Shown here: piece after piece, positions 1-8,571 of the stretch | How positions within the stretch are numbered: position 1 is the stretch's first letter | How the letters are laid out: every line of letters begins with the position of its first letter | Source: Candidatus Rifleibacteriota bacterium | Lineage (GTDB): Bacteria; Muiribacteriota; Ozemobacteria; Ozemobacterales; Ozemobacteraceae | NCBI GenBank assembly: GCA_018818125.1 | Contig: JAHISQ010000131.1 | Span: forward strand, 1 to 52,187 | Length of the DNA stretch: 52,187 bases | Direction: 5' to 3' | Notes under the pieces: model-generated | What the model saw: only the letters and a program-made list of their open reading frames with translations | What the model was told of the DNA's origin: nothing | Databases searched by the model: none | Made by a program: the position numbers and the translations under genes

Positions 1-247
1 CAAAGTAGGTTGCTGGCACCGTGTTAAGAATCGAATAGCCAACAATCATGCCGATACACAGCGCGATCAGCTGCATTGGTGCCATAGTTGCTTCGAATTT
101 GAGAATAACCAGCAGAAAAATGCCAATTACATTGTAGATGTGCAGAGCCGGCAAAAAAGAGATCAGGCATGAGAATATAACTCCCAGTGCGCTGAAGTAA
201 ACCAGGTCCAGGTATTCAGGATGGAGAAGATAGTCGAGTATTGCCAT
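1..247 (-). CDS. TctA/DUF112-like membrane permease (partial, C-terminus outside window)
   Basis: The reverse strand is open from an ATG at 247 to the window edge and gives about 82 hydrophobic residues starting MAILDYLLHPEYLDL. Two hydrophobic segments carry short motifs (SFLPALHIYN and NTVPATYF). These resemble the repeated N-terminal GLIPGLHPN-type and FxPS-type motifs of TctA-family (DUF112/COG1784) permeases; that match is from memory of the family, not a search. The ATG overlaps the stop codon of the zinc-ribbon/OB-fold gene (TAATG), so the two are translationally coupled. The substrate cannot be deduced and only the N-terminus is visible. Confidence 0.55.
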   Translation of the reverse strand, partial: MAILDYLLHPEYLDLVYFSALGVIFSCLISFLPALHIYNVIGIFLLVILKFEATMAPMQLIALCIGMIVGYSILNTVPATYF

Positions 248-1122
248 TATTCATCCTCCGTGCTGTCACTTACGCTGACCTTTGACACTACCTTGAACGA
301 ACCTTTCTTATTGACCTCAAGCTCGAGTTTACCTTTGAAAATCTTGAGTAGACCAGTTGCTTCAATCAGATCTCCAGGGTTGATAATGCTCTTGTCTTCG
401 CGGCAGAAATCAGGCACCCATACCGGAAAGCTGCCTTTTCCGTCGTCGATATTGACAATAACGCCTTTGCCATCAAAAACTTTGGTGCTCACAACGCTGC
501 CAGTAGTGTTAATTGTCTGACCAGCCATTTCGATACTGACCTGGTTAGGCTCCACGGTTTTGGTCTGGGCCTCTTGTATTTCTGGTGCGCGTTTAATGAA
601 GGCAATATGTTCGGACGCATTCATCAGTAGGCTGGGGGTGTCTTTCTGAAAGCGCACCTGTCCTTCAACCGAAACTATGTCGCCCTTTTTGGGGACCATG
701 TTGTTGGCATCAATTTCTTTGGCAACCTTTGAATAGGCAGATATTCTTATCGTATTTTCCGACGCTTCATTGCTTTGCTTGACTACAAAGCCGAGTGAAC
801 CCCATTGGGGGTGAATTCCGTAGCTCTGCTCAACTTCGCCAACAACTCTGACATGCGCAAAATTGCTCAATGGGCCGAGCTCGGCAATTTTTACCTCAGG
901 GGTTTTGACCGTGCGTGCAAAAAACAGCAATAATATCAGGCCAACTGTTGAAACTAGGACCGCTATGACCTTGAATACCCTTATTGAAAGACGCTTCTGG
1001 GTGAGAGCCAGGCAATAGGGGCAGCGTGTGTAAATGCCGACAAAACGGCCGCAGCTCTGACAGTGAGTCTCTTTTTTGTAGAGATCATCGTGGTCCGGAG
1101 AGATTGTTTTTTCCTGTTCCAT
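247..1122 (-). CDS. Membrane-anchored zinc-ribbon protein with OB-fold-like domains
   Basis: A 291-residue protein. An N-terminal zinc ribbon has C21-x2-C24 and C34-x2-C37. A single transmembrane helix follows at about residues 50-69. The rest looks like two beta-rich OB-fold-like modules: about 75-175 contains VRVVGEV and GDIVSVEGQV, and about 195-280 contains TGSVVS and GDLIEATGLL. This repeated G-x-V plus GD-x-V-x-x-x-G pattern is typical of tRNA_anti/OB nucleic-acid-binding folds. It sits 20 nt after the amidase gene and overlaps the TctA-like permease start, so the three probably form one operon. No enzymatic motif is visible. The role is unknown; the OB modules may bind a ligand or nucleic acid outside the cytoplasm, or act as scaffold. 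Confidence 0.7.
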   Translation of the reverse strand: MEQEKTISPDHDDLYKKETHCQSCGRFVGIYTRCPYCLALTQKRLSIRVFKVIAVLVSTVGLILLLFFARTVKTPEVKIAELGPLSNFAHVRVVGEVEQSYGIHPQWGSLGFVVKQSNEASENTIRISAYSKVAKEIDANNMVPKKGDIVSVEGQVRFQKDTPSLLMNASEHIAFIKRAPEIQEAQTKTVEPNQVSIEMAGQTINTTGSVVSTKVFDGKGVIVNIDDGKGSFPVWVPDFCREDKSIINPGDLIEATGLLKIFKGKLELEVNKKGSFKVVSKVSVSDSTEDE

Positions 1123-1142
1123 ATTACCTCTGAATGTTTAAT

Positions 1143-3053
1143 TTAAAATCCGGTTTTAAGCACCTGAGCCAGGTGTGCTACCAGTTTCTCGGGGTAATCT
1201 GGTGGCATCTGCTCGGGAAATGCGATAACAACTGACGTAACACCGGTATGGCTGATTTCGTAATCGCTGCCCGCCTCAGTGTTGATTATAATCGGCGGGT
1301 TTTCGGACGCCATGCTGAATTTTAGAGCGTCGGCAAGTAGCTTGCCACGACCGCCGCGGTGATAATGTCTGACCGAGATAATACCGCCGATTTCGCGTTT
1401 GAACGACAGCAACACATCAAGGTTCTGTGCCAGATTTGCTTCGAGAACTGACTGATACTCAGGGCGACTCTGGCTTTCGGGAAAGTTCAGTCGCACAATC
1501 TCGGCGCCGGCACCCATTAATGGCTTAACCAGTCTTCTGATAAGATTGTCAAAGCTCAATGGAGCCATGATCGCGATGCGTTTGCCCATAAGCCCGGCAG
1601 CAACCTGTTTTAACGTGATGATCGGGAATGTTACCGGTTCGCCTGACGTGCGAATCCAGTAATCGGTTTTTTCGTAGCCCAGTGGCGGAGTTATCGAAAG
1701 TTTCATATTGCCATAAATCATTGGGTAATCAAGGTGAAAATAGCCATCTGTGCCACTGATCGTTTTATCATCAGCACCGTAACTTATTTTTGCATTTTTG
1801 ATGCCTTTGCCGCTTGCGTCAATTACACGACCTAGCACAAATCGACTGGTGGGAGCCCTTACCGGCAGATTTGTCTCAGCATACTCTATGCCTTCTATAA
1901 GCAGCTTTACGTTAAATGAACCCTTTTCGTCGCCATTGAGGTCAAGATGAAGAGTTGTTTCACCCGTGTCGTTAGTGACTTCGCGATTTGTGGAGTTAGT
2001 GCCGTAAACAAGTGTTATCGGCAATGGCTGTCGGTTGAGGCGCTTCATGTCGTCCCGCAAAGTAATGCGAACCGGAAATCGTCCCTTGAAACCCTCTGGT
2101 ATGAAAGGTGCCACTGAAGTAAGAATGCTGTTGGCAACTGGCAGGTTTACCTGCAGTCTCAATATGGTTCGAGCAGATGTGTTGCCGTCACTGCTCGAAA
2201 ATGTCAGCTGCAGTTCATAATTGCCGCTGGCAAGCGGGTCAGTATTGTACAGACGATAAGTGTTGCCGATTGATGGCAGTCGGTCAAAGCCGAATCCGGA
2301 GGCTCTCTCTGGAATGATTCTGGCGTTAACCTTTTCTATTTCACGGTTTGACGAAAAAATCAGATTGAAAAACGATGTGTTGATCTTGACAGGATCTTCT
2401 GCAACAATAAATTTAACCCGAAGCACGCCGTCTTTGAATGACTCGCGAATGGCCATTCGCAGCGCCTGAGCTTGATTTGTCAGTGCTTTTCCTGTTTGCA
2501 ATGACTGTTCTATTTTAGGAATGGTGATGTAACCGCCCTCTGTAAGCACCGAGGGCGAGGGGTTGTTGCGCAGAACAAAAAAACCGGCCGGCACAATAAT
2601 TGATTCTTCACCAAAGCCCATGGCAGCCAGTTCGGAAACCATGCTGTTGCCGACCTTCTGCGAGATTCCGCGGTCGATTGCATTATAATAAATCTCGCTG
2701 CGGTTAGTCTTTCTCGGTTTGAGAGAAGCATTGTGATGAATCGAGACAAACAGGTCGGGGACTTGTTTCGTCGCCATTGCGACGCGTTCGCCCAGGGCGA
2801 TGAAATCATCGCTGGCACGGGTCATGCTGACTTCAGCACCATCTGCACGTAGGAGGTCGCGCAAATATCGCGCCACCCGCAGGTTTACTGCCGACTCTTT
2901 AAGTCCAGTCGGACCAACCGCACCTGGATCAGCTCCGCCATGCCCTGGGTCAAGCATAATTGAGATACCCTTCAGGGGTTTCAGGGACTGCGCAAAGCCA
3001 CCAGTTGCCACCAACAGGAATACAAATAAAATTGCCAGTTTTGTTCTGATCAT
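1143..3053 (-). CDS. Secreted N-acetylmuramoyl-L-alanine amidase (Amidase_3) with C-terminal regulatory-like domain
   Basis: A 636-residue protein with a signal peptide (residues 1-21, cut near FAQS). It cleaves the amide bond between MurNAc and L-Ala in peptidoglycan. The Amidase_3 domain (about 28-215) has the zinc ligands H38 in DPGHGG, E53 in GLKES and H106 in SIHHN, and the catalytic glutamate E172 in LTEGGY. It is followed by Ig-like beta-rich sequence (about 215-400), a carboxypeptidase-regulatory-like beta-sandwich (about 404-470: GRVIDASGKGI, DGYFHLDYP) and a C-terminal domain of about 150 residues that I do not recognise. It is far longer than the roughly 200-residue catalytic core. 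It lies 97 nt downstream of the dnaJ-like gene on the same strand. A second Amidase_3 enzyme is at 20282. Confidence 0.88.
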   Translation of the reverse strand: MIRTKLAILFVFLLVATGGFAQSLKPLKGISIMLDPGHGGADPGAVGPTGLKESAVNLRVARYLRDLLRADGAEVSMTRASDDFIALGERVAMATKQVPDLFVSIHHNASLKPRKTNRSEIYYNAIDRGISQKVGNSMVSELAAMGFGEESIIVPAGFFVLRNNPSPSVLTEGGYITIPKIEQSLQTGKALTNQAQALRMAIRESFKDGVLRVKFIVAEDPVKINTSFFNLIFSSNREIEKVNARIIPERASGFGFDRLPSIGNTYRLYNTDPLASGNYELQLTFSSSDGNTSARTILRLQVNLPVANSILTSVAPFIPEGFKGRFPVRITLRDDMKRLNRQPLPITLVYGTNSTNREVTNDTGETTLHLDLNGDEKGSFNVKLLIEGIEYAETNLPVRAPTSRFVLGRVIDASGKGIKNAKISYGADDKTISGTDGYFHLDYPMIYGNMKLSITPPLGYEKTDYWIRTSGEPVTFPIITLKQVAAGLMGKRIAIMAPLSFDNLIRRLVKPLMGAGAEIVRLNFPESQSRPEYQSVLEANLAQNLDVLLSFKREIGGIISVRHYHRGGRGKLLADALKFSMASENPPIIINTEAGSDYEISHTGVTSVVIAFPEQMPPDYPEKLVAHLAQVLKTGF

Positions 3054-3150
3054 GCCGCCATGTTATCACATGATCCGGCCAGGTCAAACAGTTACATCAA
3101 AAATAAGACTGTCATTGCTGGAAGCGTAGCGCCGTGGCGATTTCAGTGTA

Positions 3151-4020
3151 TCAGTAGCGCCAGTTCATTTTGGTCGCCAGTTCGCTGAAATAAATTTTCT
3201 CTTCTTCGCTTAAATTTTGCGGAATGGCAATCTCGATTTTTACCAGTAGATCGCCTCCAGGCAGGCCGAGTCCGCGTAACCGAAGCGTATCGCCATTTTG
3301 ACTGCCAGCAGGGATTGTTAGAATGAAATCCTGATTACGCGGGTCTTTAAGCTTTATTTTGCTGCCAAGTACTGCTTGTGCAACGTTGACACGAATTGTC
3401 GTTTCGATGTTGTTTCCCTTTACCTTGAAAGGGTGTTCATCTTCGATTTCGAGTTTAAGCTTGAAATCACCTGATGAAGTTTTGACATGCATGACCGAGC
3501 CGTTTGCTGATCCGGATGGGATGTCGAGAGTCTGTGAACCTCCCGGCAGGCCACTTACCTGCACTTTGCCACCAGCCATTGCTGTCAACAGCGGCACTTT
3601 GAGGGTTGCGGCATGTTGGCTCTCTCTCTTTGAGTGTGAACCGAAAAGGCTGTCAAATCCACTGAATCCAGTGCTTCCATCGCGGGATGAGCCAAAATTG
3701 AAGTTTTTTAGAATCTCAGAAAACATGTCTGAAGCTCCGCCGGACGATGTGTGAAAAAAGTCGCCGAGCGGCCCGTCTTTTGAAAAACCTTCAAAATTAA
3801 AGGAGCCCCTTCCTGCTCTGGCAGCATCATACTTTCGACGCGCGTCTTCGCGTCCAAGCACCTCGTATGCCTCAGAAACTTCTTTAAATCGAGTTTCTGC
3901 GTCCTTTTTGCCCTTGTTTATATCAGGGTGATATTTCTTGGCAAGCCGCTTGAAGGCTTTTTTTATCTCTTCTTTAGATGCGGTTTGCGGCACTTCGAGT
4001 ATTTTGTAATAATCGTTCAT
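3151..4020 (-). CDS. DnaJ-family co-chaperone, type II (CbpA-like)
   Basis: A 289-residue Hsp40. The J domain occupies residues 1-66 with HPD at 31-33, the element that stimulates DnaK ATPase. A Gly/Phe/Ser-rich linker runs from about 70 to 135, followed by the two-lobed C-terminal substrate-binding region (VPLLTAMAGGKVQV, IPAGSQNGDTLRLRGLG). The CxxCxGxG zinc-finger repeats of canonical DnaJ are absent, so this is a CbpA/DnaJ-class-II protein. MNDYYKILEV is the normal J-domain N-terminus, so the start is secure, yet there is no Shine-Dalgarno sequence and a TATAAT lies only 8 nt upstream: the mRNA is probably leaderless or nearly so. It likely heads the operon with the amidase gene. Confidence 0.9.
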   Translation of the reverse strand: MNDYYKILEVPQTASKEEIKKAFKRLAKKYHPDINKGKKDAETRFKEVSEAYEVLGREDARRKYDAARAGRGSFNFEGFSKDGPLGDFFHTSSGGASDMFSEILKNFNFGSSRDGSTGFSGFDSLFGSHSKRESQHAATLKVPLLTAMAGGKVQVSGLPGGSQTLDIPSGSANGSVMHVKTSSGDFKLKLEIEDEHPFKVKGNNIETTIRVNVAQAVLGSKIKLKDPRNQDFILTIPAGSQNGDTLRLRGLGLPGGDLLVKIEIAIPQNLSEEEKIYFSELATKMNWRY

Positions 4021-4028
4021 ATGGGCGA

Positions 4029-4056
4029 ATTATATCACAACTTTTCAGAGCTGCAA
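4029..4056 (-). promoter_or_regulatory. Sigma-70-type promoter for the dnaJ-like gene
   Basis: On the reverse strand TTGCAG (4056-4051), a 16-nt spacer, then TATAAT (4034-4029). The predicted start point is about 4022, one or two bases before the ATG at 4020. Confidence 0.65.
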
Positions 4057-4189
4057 AAAAAATGCATTTAATTGCCAAAAATATAGCAAATTTGCAGGTT
4101 TGACGGATTGAAAGTCGATCAAAAGCTGATTGTAGCCATGGCAGAGAAATTGCATGGTAGAGGCATATTCTCTCGATCAGGAGATACTA

Positions 4190-6016
4190 ATGACCGGAAC
4201 TTTTAAACTGGTTCTAAATACCTTGCTGGCGGCGCTGATTCTTACGTCAACAAGTGTTTACGCCGAGAATGACTGGCTTGATGCAACTCATCTGTTCGAA
4301 GAAGAAGTGCGAGAAGTCGTTGCTCTTGCTGAACGTGATGCGCTTGTGCAGCAACCAGTGCGTTTTCGAAGTCCTGAGCTGGAGCGCAAAGTTTACAAGG
4401 TTGGCGACATTGAAACCTTCTGGACTAAAAATATAGTAGAAAATGCCTTTGAACAGACAAAAGCTGTGCTCAAGTCTATTGGAACCCACTGCTATATCTT
4501 TGTTGAAGATGGCAAAAATATTAGTCCTGATGTGATCGAAAAAATTCGCACAAAATACGATAATTTGATTTATCCCACCAACACCAGTAACTTCGGCTCA
4601 GAGAAAAAGCCTGGTATTGACGGAGATGAACGCATCACTTTGCTGATGTTTGATATCAAAGATGGTTATAATGGTTCTGGTGGATTTGTCGGCGGTTATT
4701 TTTACGCAGTAGACACCTATCCCCAGGAAAAGCTTCCAGAACACCTCAAGTCGAACGAGCGTGAAATGTTTTATCTTGATATAAATCCCTCTGACCCGGC
4801 CGACGATCGATATCTGTCTACAATCTCTCATGAATTCCAGCACATGATTCATTTTAACCAGGATTCTTCTGAATACACCTGGGTTAACGAAGCCTGTTCT
4901 CAGATTGCTCCTTATCTTTGTGGTTTTGGCCATGCCAATCAGATTGCTGCTTATATGCATACACCTGATAACAGTATGACCGCATGGTCGAAAGATCAGA
5001 TGCTGGCTAATTATGGACAGGTCTATCTCTGGAATTACTACATCCTGAACCAGTTTTTACACGAAGATCCCAAAACCAGAACTGATTTTTTTCGTAATCT
5101 GGTTGCTTCGCAAAAAAAAGGCATCGCTGGCTATGTTGAAGCGCTCAGTTCTTTGTCACGAAGCTTTAGTAACAGCTTCGACAGTTTTTGTATCGCCAAC
5201 TTTATTAACGATGCAAGACTTGGTAAAAATGGCAGTTATGCCTACGATAAGTCACTGGCTCGTCTCAAATTGCCGGTATCAGAAACTTTAAGCGTTTTGC
5301 CTGGCGAAGTTGCCGGCGAAGTATATTTGTGGAGCGCGGATGCAATCAAGATAGATCTTGCAAGAACCCGTAGCGAAATTGAAATCTCATTTGCAGGCTT
5401 CCTTGGCAGGTTTAATGAAGACCTGTATAACAGCTTTACCGTAGCTCTTGTCATGTCTAATTCTCGTGGTAGCGTTGCACCAAAAATGACATTTATGAAT
5501 ATCGAAAAGATTTCCAGCAAGCTTCAGGGCGGCAGTATAAACGCCGTTGCCGACAAAGATTTCGACACAGCGACCCTGATCATAATCGCACAGGCACCTG
5601 AAGAGATCAATGACCTGATCTACACGAAATCAAAACCCATGACTTATAGTGTTAAAGTTAGCGACAAGGGTGCTCAGATCGCCAGAAGCGATTCTACTGC
5701 CGATGTTAAGTCGTCGATAAATGCCTATATAGAGGCTGCTGACATTCTTGAAACCGCTGATGAATCAGCTCTTTTGATTGCAATGAATTCTCTTGCGGCG
5801 ACCAGCGATAGCCTTACCCGCTCAATAGGAGCTGAGCTTGCAGCGGGAAACTGTGACTCGCTCGACATTCTCACTCAGATGCTCGACAACGGCGAGGTTG
5901 ATGCCGACAATATTCGCCCAGTCCTCAAACAGCTGGCTGATGTTGCTCAGTTCAATGCCGAAGCTGGTTTCTCAGAAACTCTCAGGCAGAAAGCTCATCA
6001 ATTACGCACTTATTGA
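4190..6016 (+). CDS. Secreted HExxH metalloprotease (M30 hyicolysin-like), copy 1
   Basis: A 608-residue exported zinc protease. The start at 4190 is preferred over an in-frame ATG at 4154 because an AGGAGA sequence lies 5 nt upstream and because it begins directly with a signal peptide (MTGTFKLVLN, cut after VYA). The active site is HEFQH at 214-218, followed by a probable third zinc ligand, E234 in WVNEA, a gluzincin arrangement. Conserved GxDGDxRxTLL and DIxDGYN segments lie about 70 residues earlier, as in the M30/immune-inhibitor type families. The last 230 residues are beta-rich and then helical. It is paralogous along most of its length to the gene at 6135. A hairpin terminator follows. 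Family assignment is by motif; the HExxH protease call is secure. Confidence 0.82.
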   Translation: MTGTFKLVLNTLLAALILTSTSVYAENDWLDATHLFEEEVREVVALAERDALVQQPVRFRSPELERKVYKVGDIETFWTKNIVENAFEQTKAVLKSIGTHCYIFVEDGKNISPDVIEKIRTKYDNLIYPTNTSNFGSEKKPGIDGDERITLLMFDIKDGYNGSGGFVGGYFYAVDTYPQEKLPEHLKSNEREMFYLDINPSDPADDRYLSTISHEFQHMIHFNQDSSEYTWVNEACSQIAPYLCGFGHANQIAAYMHTPDNSMTAWSKDQMLANYGQVYLWNYYILNQFLHEDPKTRTDFFRNLVASQKKGIAGYVEALSSLSRSFSNSFDSFCIANFINDARLGKNGSYAYDKSLARLKLPVSETLSVLPGEVAGEVYLWSADAIKIDLARTRSEIEISFAGFLGRFNEDLYNSFTVALVMSNSRGSVAPKMTFMNIEKISSKLQGGSINAVADKDFDTATLIIIAQAPEEINDLIYTKSKPMTYSVKVSDKGAQIARSDSTADVKSSINAYIEAADILETADESALLIAMNSLAATSDSLTRSIGAELAAGNCDSLDILTQMLDNGEVDADNIRPVLKQLADVAQFNAEAGFSETLRQKAHQLRTY

Positions 6017-6031
6017 CAAGCATATTCACGC

Positions 6032-6067
6032 GGCCGGAAGCTAAATCAAGCCCCGGCCATTTTTTTT
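6032..6067 (+). terminator. Intrinsic terminator after metalloprotease copy 1
   Basis: GGCCGG (6032-6037) pairs with CCGGCC (6053-6058) and is followed by a run of eight T. It isolates the second metalloprotease gene, which has its own promoter. Confidence 0.6.
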
Positions 6068-6075
6068 GTCGGAGA

Positions 6076-6105
6076 TTGGCGGTTTTTTTGATTAATGTGT
6101 ATAAT
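6076..6105 (+). promoter_or_regulatory. Sigma-70-type promoter for metalloprotease copy 2
   Basis: TTGGCG (6076-6081), an 18-nt spacer and a consensus TATAAT (6100-6105). The ATG at 6135 lies 29 nt further on. Confidence 0.6.
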
Positions 6106-6134
6106 TACCTAATACAATCTGTCATGGAGACAAC

Positions 6135-8030
6135 ATGCTGATGCCGAAATCCTTTCTCAGAAAAGCCTGGTTGCTGATGTTGCTGAATTTATGTGTGCTA
6201 CCAGTCTATGCAGAGATCATTGATGCAACACGTCTTTTTGACGAAGAAATGCATTGGCTCGCTGATAATGTTGCTAAAGAGACCCGCGATGAATTTCTTT
6301 TCAGAGAGTCCGGTATTAACGCCTATGCCGATTCAAAGCCGGCAGAAGTCGGCGACATACAAATTTTTAACACTGTCAATATCAGCACCAAAGCCAAGGA
6401 AAGAATCCGCGCTAAACTCATGAAAATTGGCAAACACTGCCAGGTTTATCTGCAGGACGGCAAAAAAGTGGACGGCAAAGTGATAAGTCGTATTGTAAGC
6501 GAATTCGACAGCCGTATATATCCAAATACCCGCTCAATGTTTGGCAGCGAGTGGTCACCAGGTATCGATGGTGACTCACGCATCACTCTGTTGCTGCTCG
6601 ATATTCAGGATGGTTACAACCCACAGCAGGGGCGACGCGGCTATACCGCTGGCTATTTTTACGCTGGCGACTGCTATAATCGCAAAAAGAAGCCCGAAAG
6701 CAATGAACGTGAGATGCTTTATCTCGACATTTATCCCAGTGTTCCGGGTTCCAGCGAATTTATGAGCGTTGTCGCTCATGAATTTCAGCACATGATTCAC
6801 TGGAACCACGACCCGAAAGAATTCACCTGGGTAAACGAAAGCCTATCGCAACTAGCCCAGTTTCTCTGCGGTTATGGTCATCCTCCCCAGACCCAGGCGT
6901 TTATCCGAAACCCAAACAATAACCTTGCAGCCTGGTCTGGCGACGATACATTGGCCAACTACGGGCAAGTATACCTTTGGGCTTACTACATTTCAATTCG
7001 CATTGCTTCGACTGACGAGCGCCGCCGAGCCTTCGTGCGTCGTATGGTTGATCAGTCTTCGCAGGGCTTTTCCGGACTCAATGCGGCTATTAAAAAGCAG
7101 GGTATTAAAAATAACGTGCGCAACCTGTTTCGCAGCTTTTGTCTGGCCAATTATCTAAATGATGACCGCATCGAACGTGGTGCCTACGGTTACGATAAAC
7201 CCCTGGCCAAGCTTGCTTTGCGCCCGGAAATGCGCTTCGATGCGCCGCCATTCGCGGGGAAAGGCAACGTAAAATGCTGGTCTACCCGGGCAATCCAGAT
7301 AAACCCGGCTTCTTTGCGTGGTCAGGAGATCAACGTGTTATTTGCTGGTCAGAAGATCGTTGCCAGCAACTATTCGAACAGTTTCGACGTCGCATTGGTG
7401 AGTTATTCGTCTGATCGCAAGCATCTGCCGGTGGTGATCTGGCTTGATATCAGAGATTTCAAAGCTTCGCAGAAAATCAGAATAAGCAATGTATATGACC
7501 GCATGATGATGGTCGTAGTTAATCGTGGTCCCGAGGTTATGAAGGTCGAACAGGCTTTTGCGCGCGGCGCCGCGCCAGCCGCATTCTCATTTGCTATTCA
7601 AAAGGGTTCTGCGACAGGCAATTCCCCAAGAGTCGCTTCGACTGGCAACGTTCGTCCGACCTCGCGTTCCAGCCGGGCGCGTAGTCGCAGTATTATCGAA
7701 GAAATCTCTAACAGCCCAGGCCTTGAAGAATCAACCGACAGCGTGCTCAACTCACGCGGAACCGATGAACAGTCAGCCGCCGAGGTAGAATTTGATTTTG
7801 GTTTCCAAAAAATAGCTGCCAACGAAGATCTTGTTGTTGAAGCGATTCGCGAAGGCATCAAAGAGGATGACTACGAAGTTGTCGAAGAGTTTGTCGAAGT
7901 CTATACTTCGTGTTCTGAGCTTAAGCAAAGCAGATTGCATACTTTGCGCAGTCGCATCCGTGACATCCTTAAATTTGAACAGTTGCAGGGTAACGCGAAA
8001 GCACAGACTTTTATCGCGCTGTTTGAATAA
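6135..8030 (+). CDS. Secreted HExxH metalloprotease (M30 hyicolysin-like), copy 2
   Basis: A 631-residue paralogue of the gene at 4190. It has a signal peptide (cut after VYA near residue 26), the zinc site HEFQH at 215-219 and the downstream WVNES glutamate. Blocks shared by the two proteins include DATxLFxEE near the N-terminus, MFGSEWSPGIDGD/FGSEKKPGIDGD, ANYGQVYLW and YGYDKxLA/YAYDKSLA. The C-terminal third differs: this copy has an Arg/Ser-rich low-complexity linker (about 500-530) and an acidic tail region that copy 1 lacks. A GGAGA lies just upstream of the ATG. The 3' end overlaps the convergent YgjP-like gene by 20 nt, with no terminator between. Likely digests extracellular protein; the target is unknown. 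Confidence 0.82.
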   Translation: MLMPKSFLRKAWLLMLLNLCVLPVYAEIIDATRLFDEEMHWLADNVAKETRDEFLFRESGINAYADSKPAEVGDIQIFNTVNISTKAKERIRAKLMKIGKHCQVYLQDGKKVDGKVISRIVSEFDSRIYPNTRSMFGSEWSPGIDGDSRITLLLLDIQDGYNPQQGRRGYTAGYFYAGDCYNRKKKPESNEREMLYLDIYPSVPGSSEFMSVVAHEFQHMIHWNHDPKEFTWVNESLSQLAQFLCGYGHPPQTQAFIRNPNNNLAAWSGDDTLANYGQVYLWAYYISIRIASTDERRRAFVRRMVDQSSQGFSGLNAAIKKQGIKNNVRNLFRSFCLANYLNDDRIERGAYGYDKPLAKLALRPEMRFDAPPFAGKGNVKCWSTRAIQINPASLRGQEINVLFAGQKIVASNYSNSFDVALVSYSSDRKHLPVVIWLDIRDFKASQKIRISNVYDRMMMVVVNRGPEVMKVEQAFARGAAPAAFSFAIQKGSATGNSPRVASTGNVRPTSRSSRARSRSIIEEISNSPGLEESTDSVLNSRGTDEQSAAEVEFDFGFQKIAANEDLVVEAIREGIKEDDYEVVEEFVEVYTSCSELKQSRLHTLRSRIRDILKFEQLQGNAKAQTFIALFE

Positions 8031-8571
8031 CGAAATTCCAGTTCATCAGACTTGCTCCATTTTTTCGGAGCCAGTTTTTCTGGTGCAGATAGCCCGGGCA
8101 TCTTTCAGCCACCAGCTTCCAAAAGTTTTCAGAGTGATCAAGATGGCTTAAGTGAGCGGTCTCGTGGGTAACTACATAAGACAGCACATCGTCTGGCGCC
8201 ATGATCAGCCGCCAGTTAAAATTAAGGTTGTTGCGGGCAGAGCAGCTGCCCCATCGTGACCTTGTGTCTTTAATTGAGATCGACTGGTAGGTGAAACCAT
8301 GCCTGGCTTTTTGAATCTCAACATCTTCGCAGAATGCACGGCGAGCGTGAGAGCGGAGCCAGCCGCAAACATGTTCTGTGATTTGCTCTGTAAAAGACTC
8401 CTGGCAGGCATCAATAGAGGACATTGCCAATTGCAGCAAGTCTCCCCTCAGGGTGATGCGTGTGTGGGAAAACGGGGTAACTATTGCCCTGGCCTGCAAA
8501 AGGCGTCCGCGAAATGGTACAATAGGAAGTTCGAGTTCAGACAACCTCGTCAAACTTTCCGCCTCCGGCAT
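8011..8571 (-). CDS. YgjP-like (DUF45) metallopeptidase
   Basis: Up to 186 residues. It carries the YgjP signature: RSRWGSC near residue 105, then HETAH at 136-140 and H146 in the LDHSxxFW segment, giving an HExxH-x5-H zinc site like that of the SprT/M48 group. The family is small and cytoplasmic, with few characterised members. The ATG at 8571 lies inside the FmdB-like gene (35-nt overlap) and lacks a clear ribosome site. A TTG at 8553 (codon 7) is preceded by GGAGG with 8-nt spacing and may be the true start. Third gene of a probable operon with the radical SAM and FmdB-like genes. Confidence 0.85.
   Translation of the reverse strand: MPEAESLTRLSELELPIVPFRGRLLQARAIVTPFSHTRITLRGDLLQLAMSSIDACQESFTEQITEHVCGWLRSHARRAFCEDVEIQKARHGFTYQSISIKDTRSRWGSCSARNNLNFNWRLIMAPDDVLSYVVTHETAHLSHLDHSENFWKLVAERCPGYLHQKNWLRKNGASLMNWNFVIQTAR

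Noticed and set aside
2510..2818. 102-codon reverse frame within the first amidase gene
   Set aside because: It is a shifted frame of the Amidase_3 domain; the zinc-ligand motifs are all in the long frame.
7620..7700. CRISPR or repeat array in the Arg/Ser-rich part of metalloprotease copy 2
   Set aside because: It is low-complexity coding sequence without regular repeat units or spacers. No CRISPR array was seen anywhere in the window.
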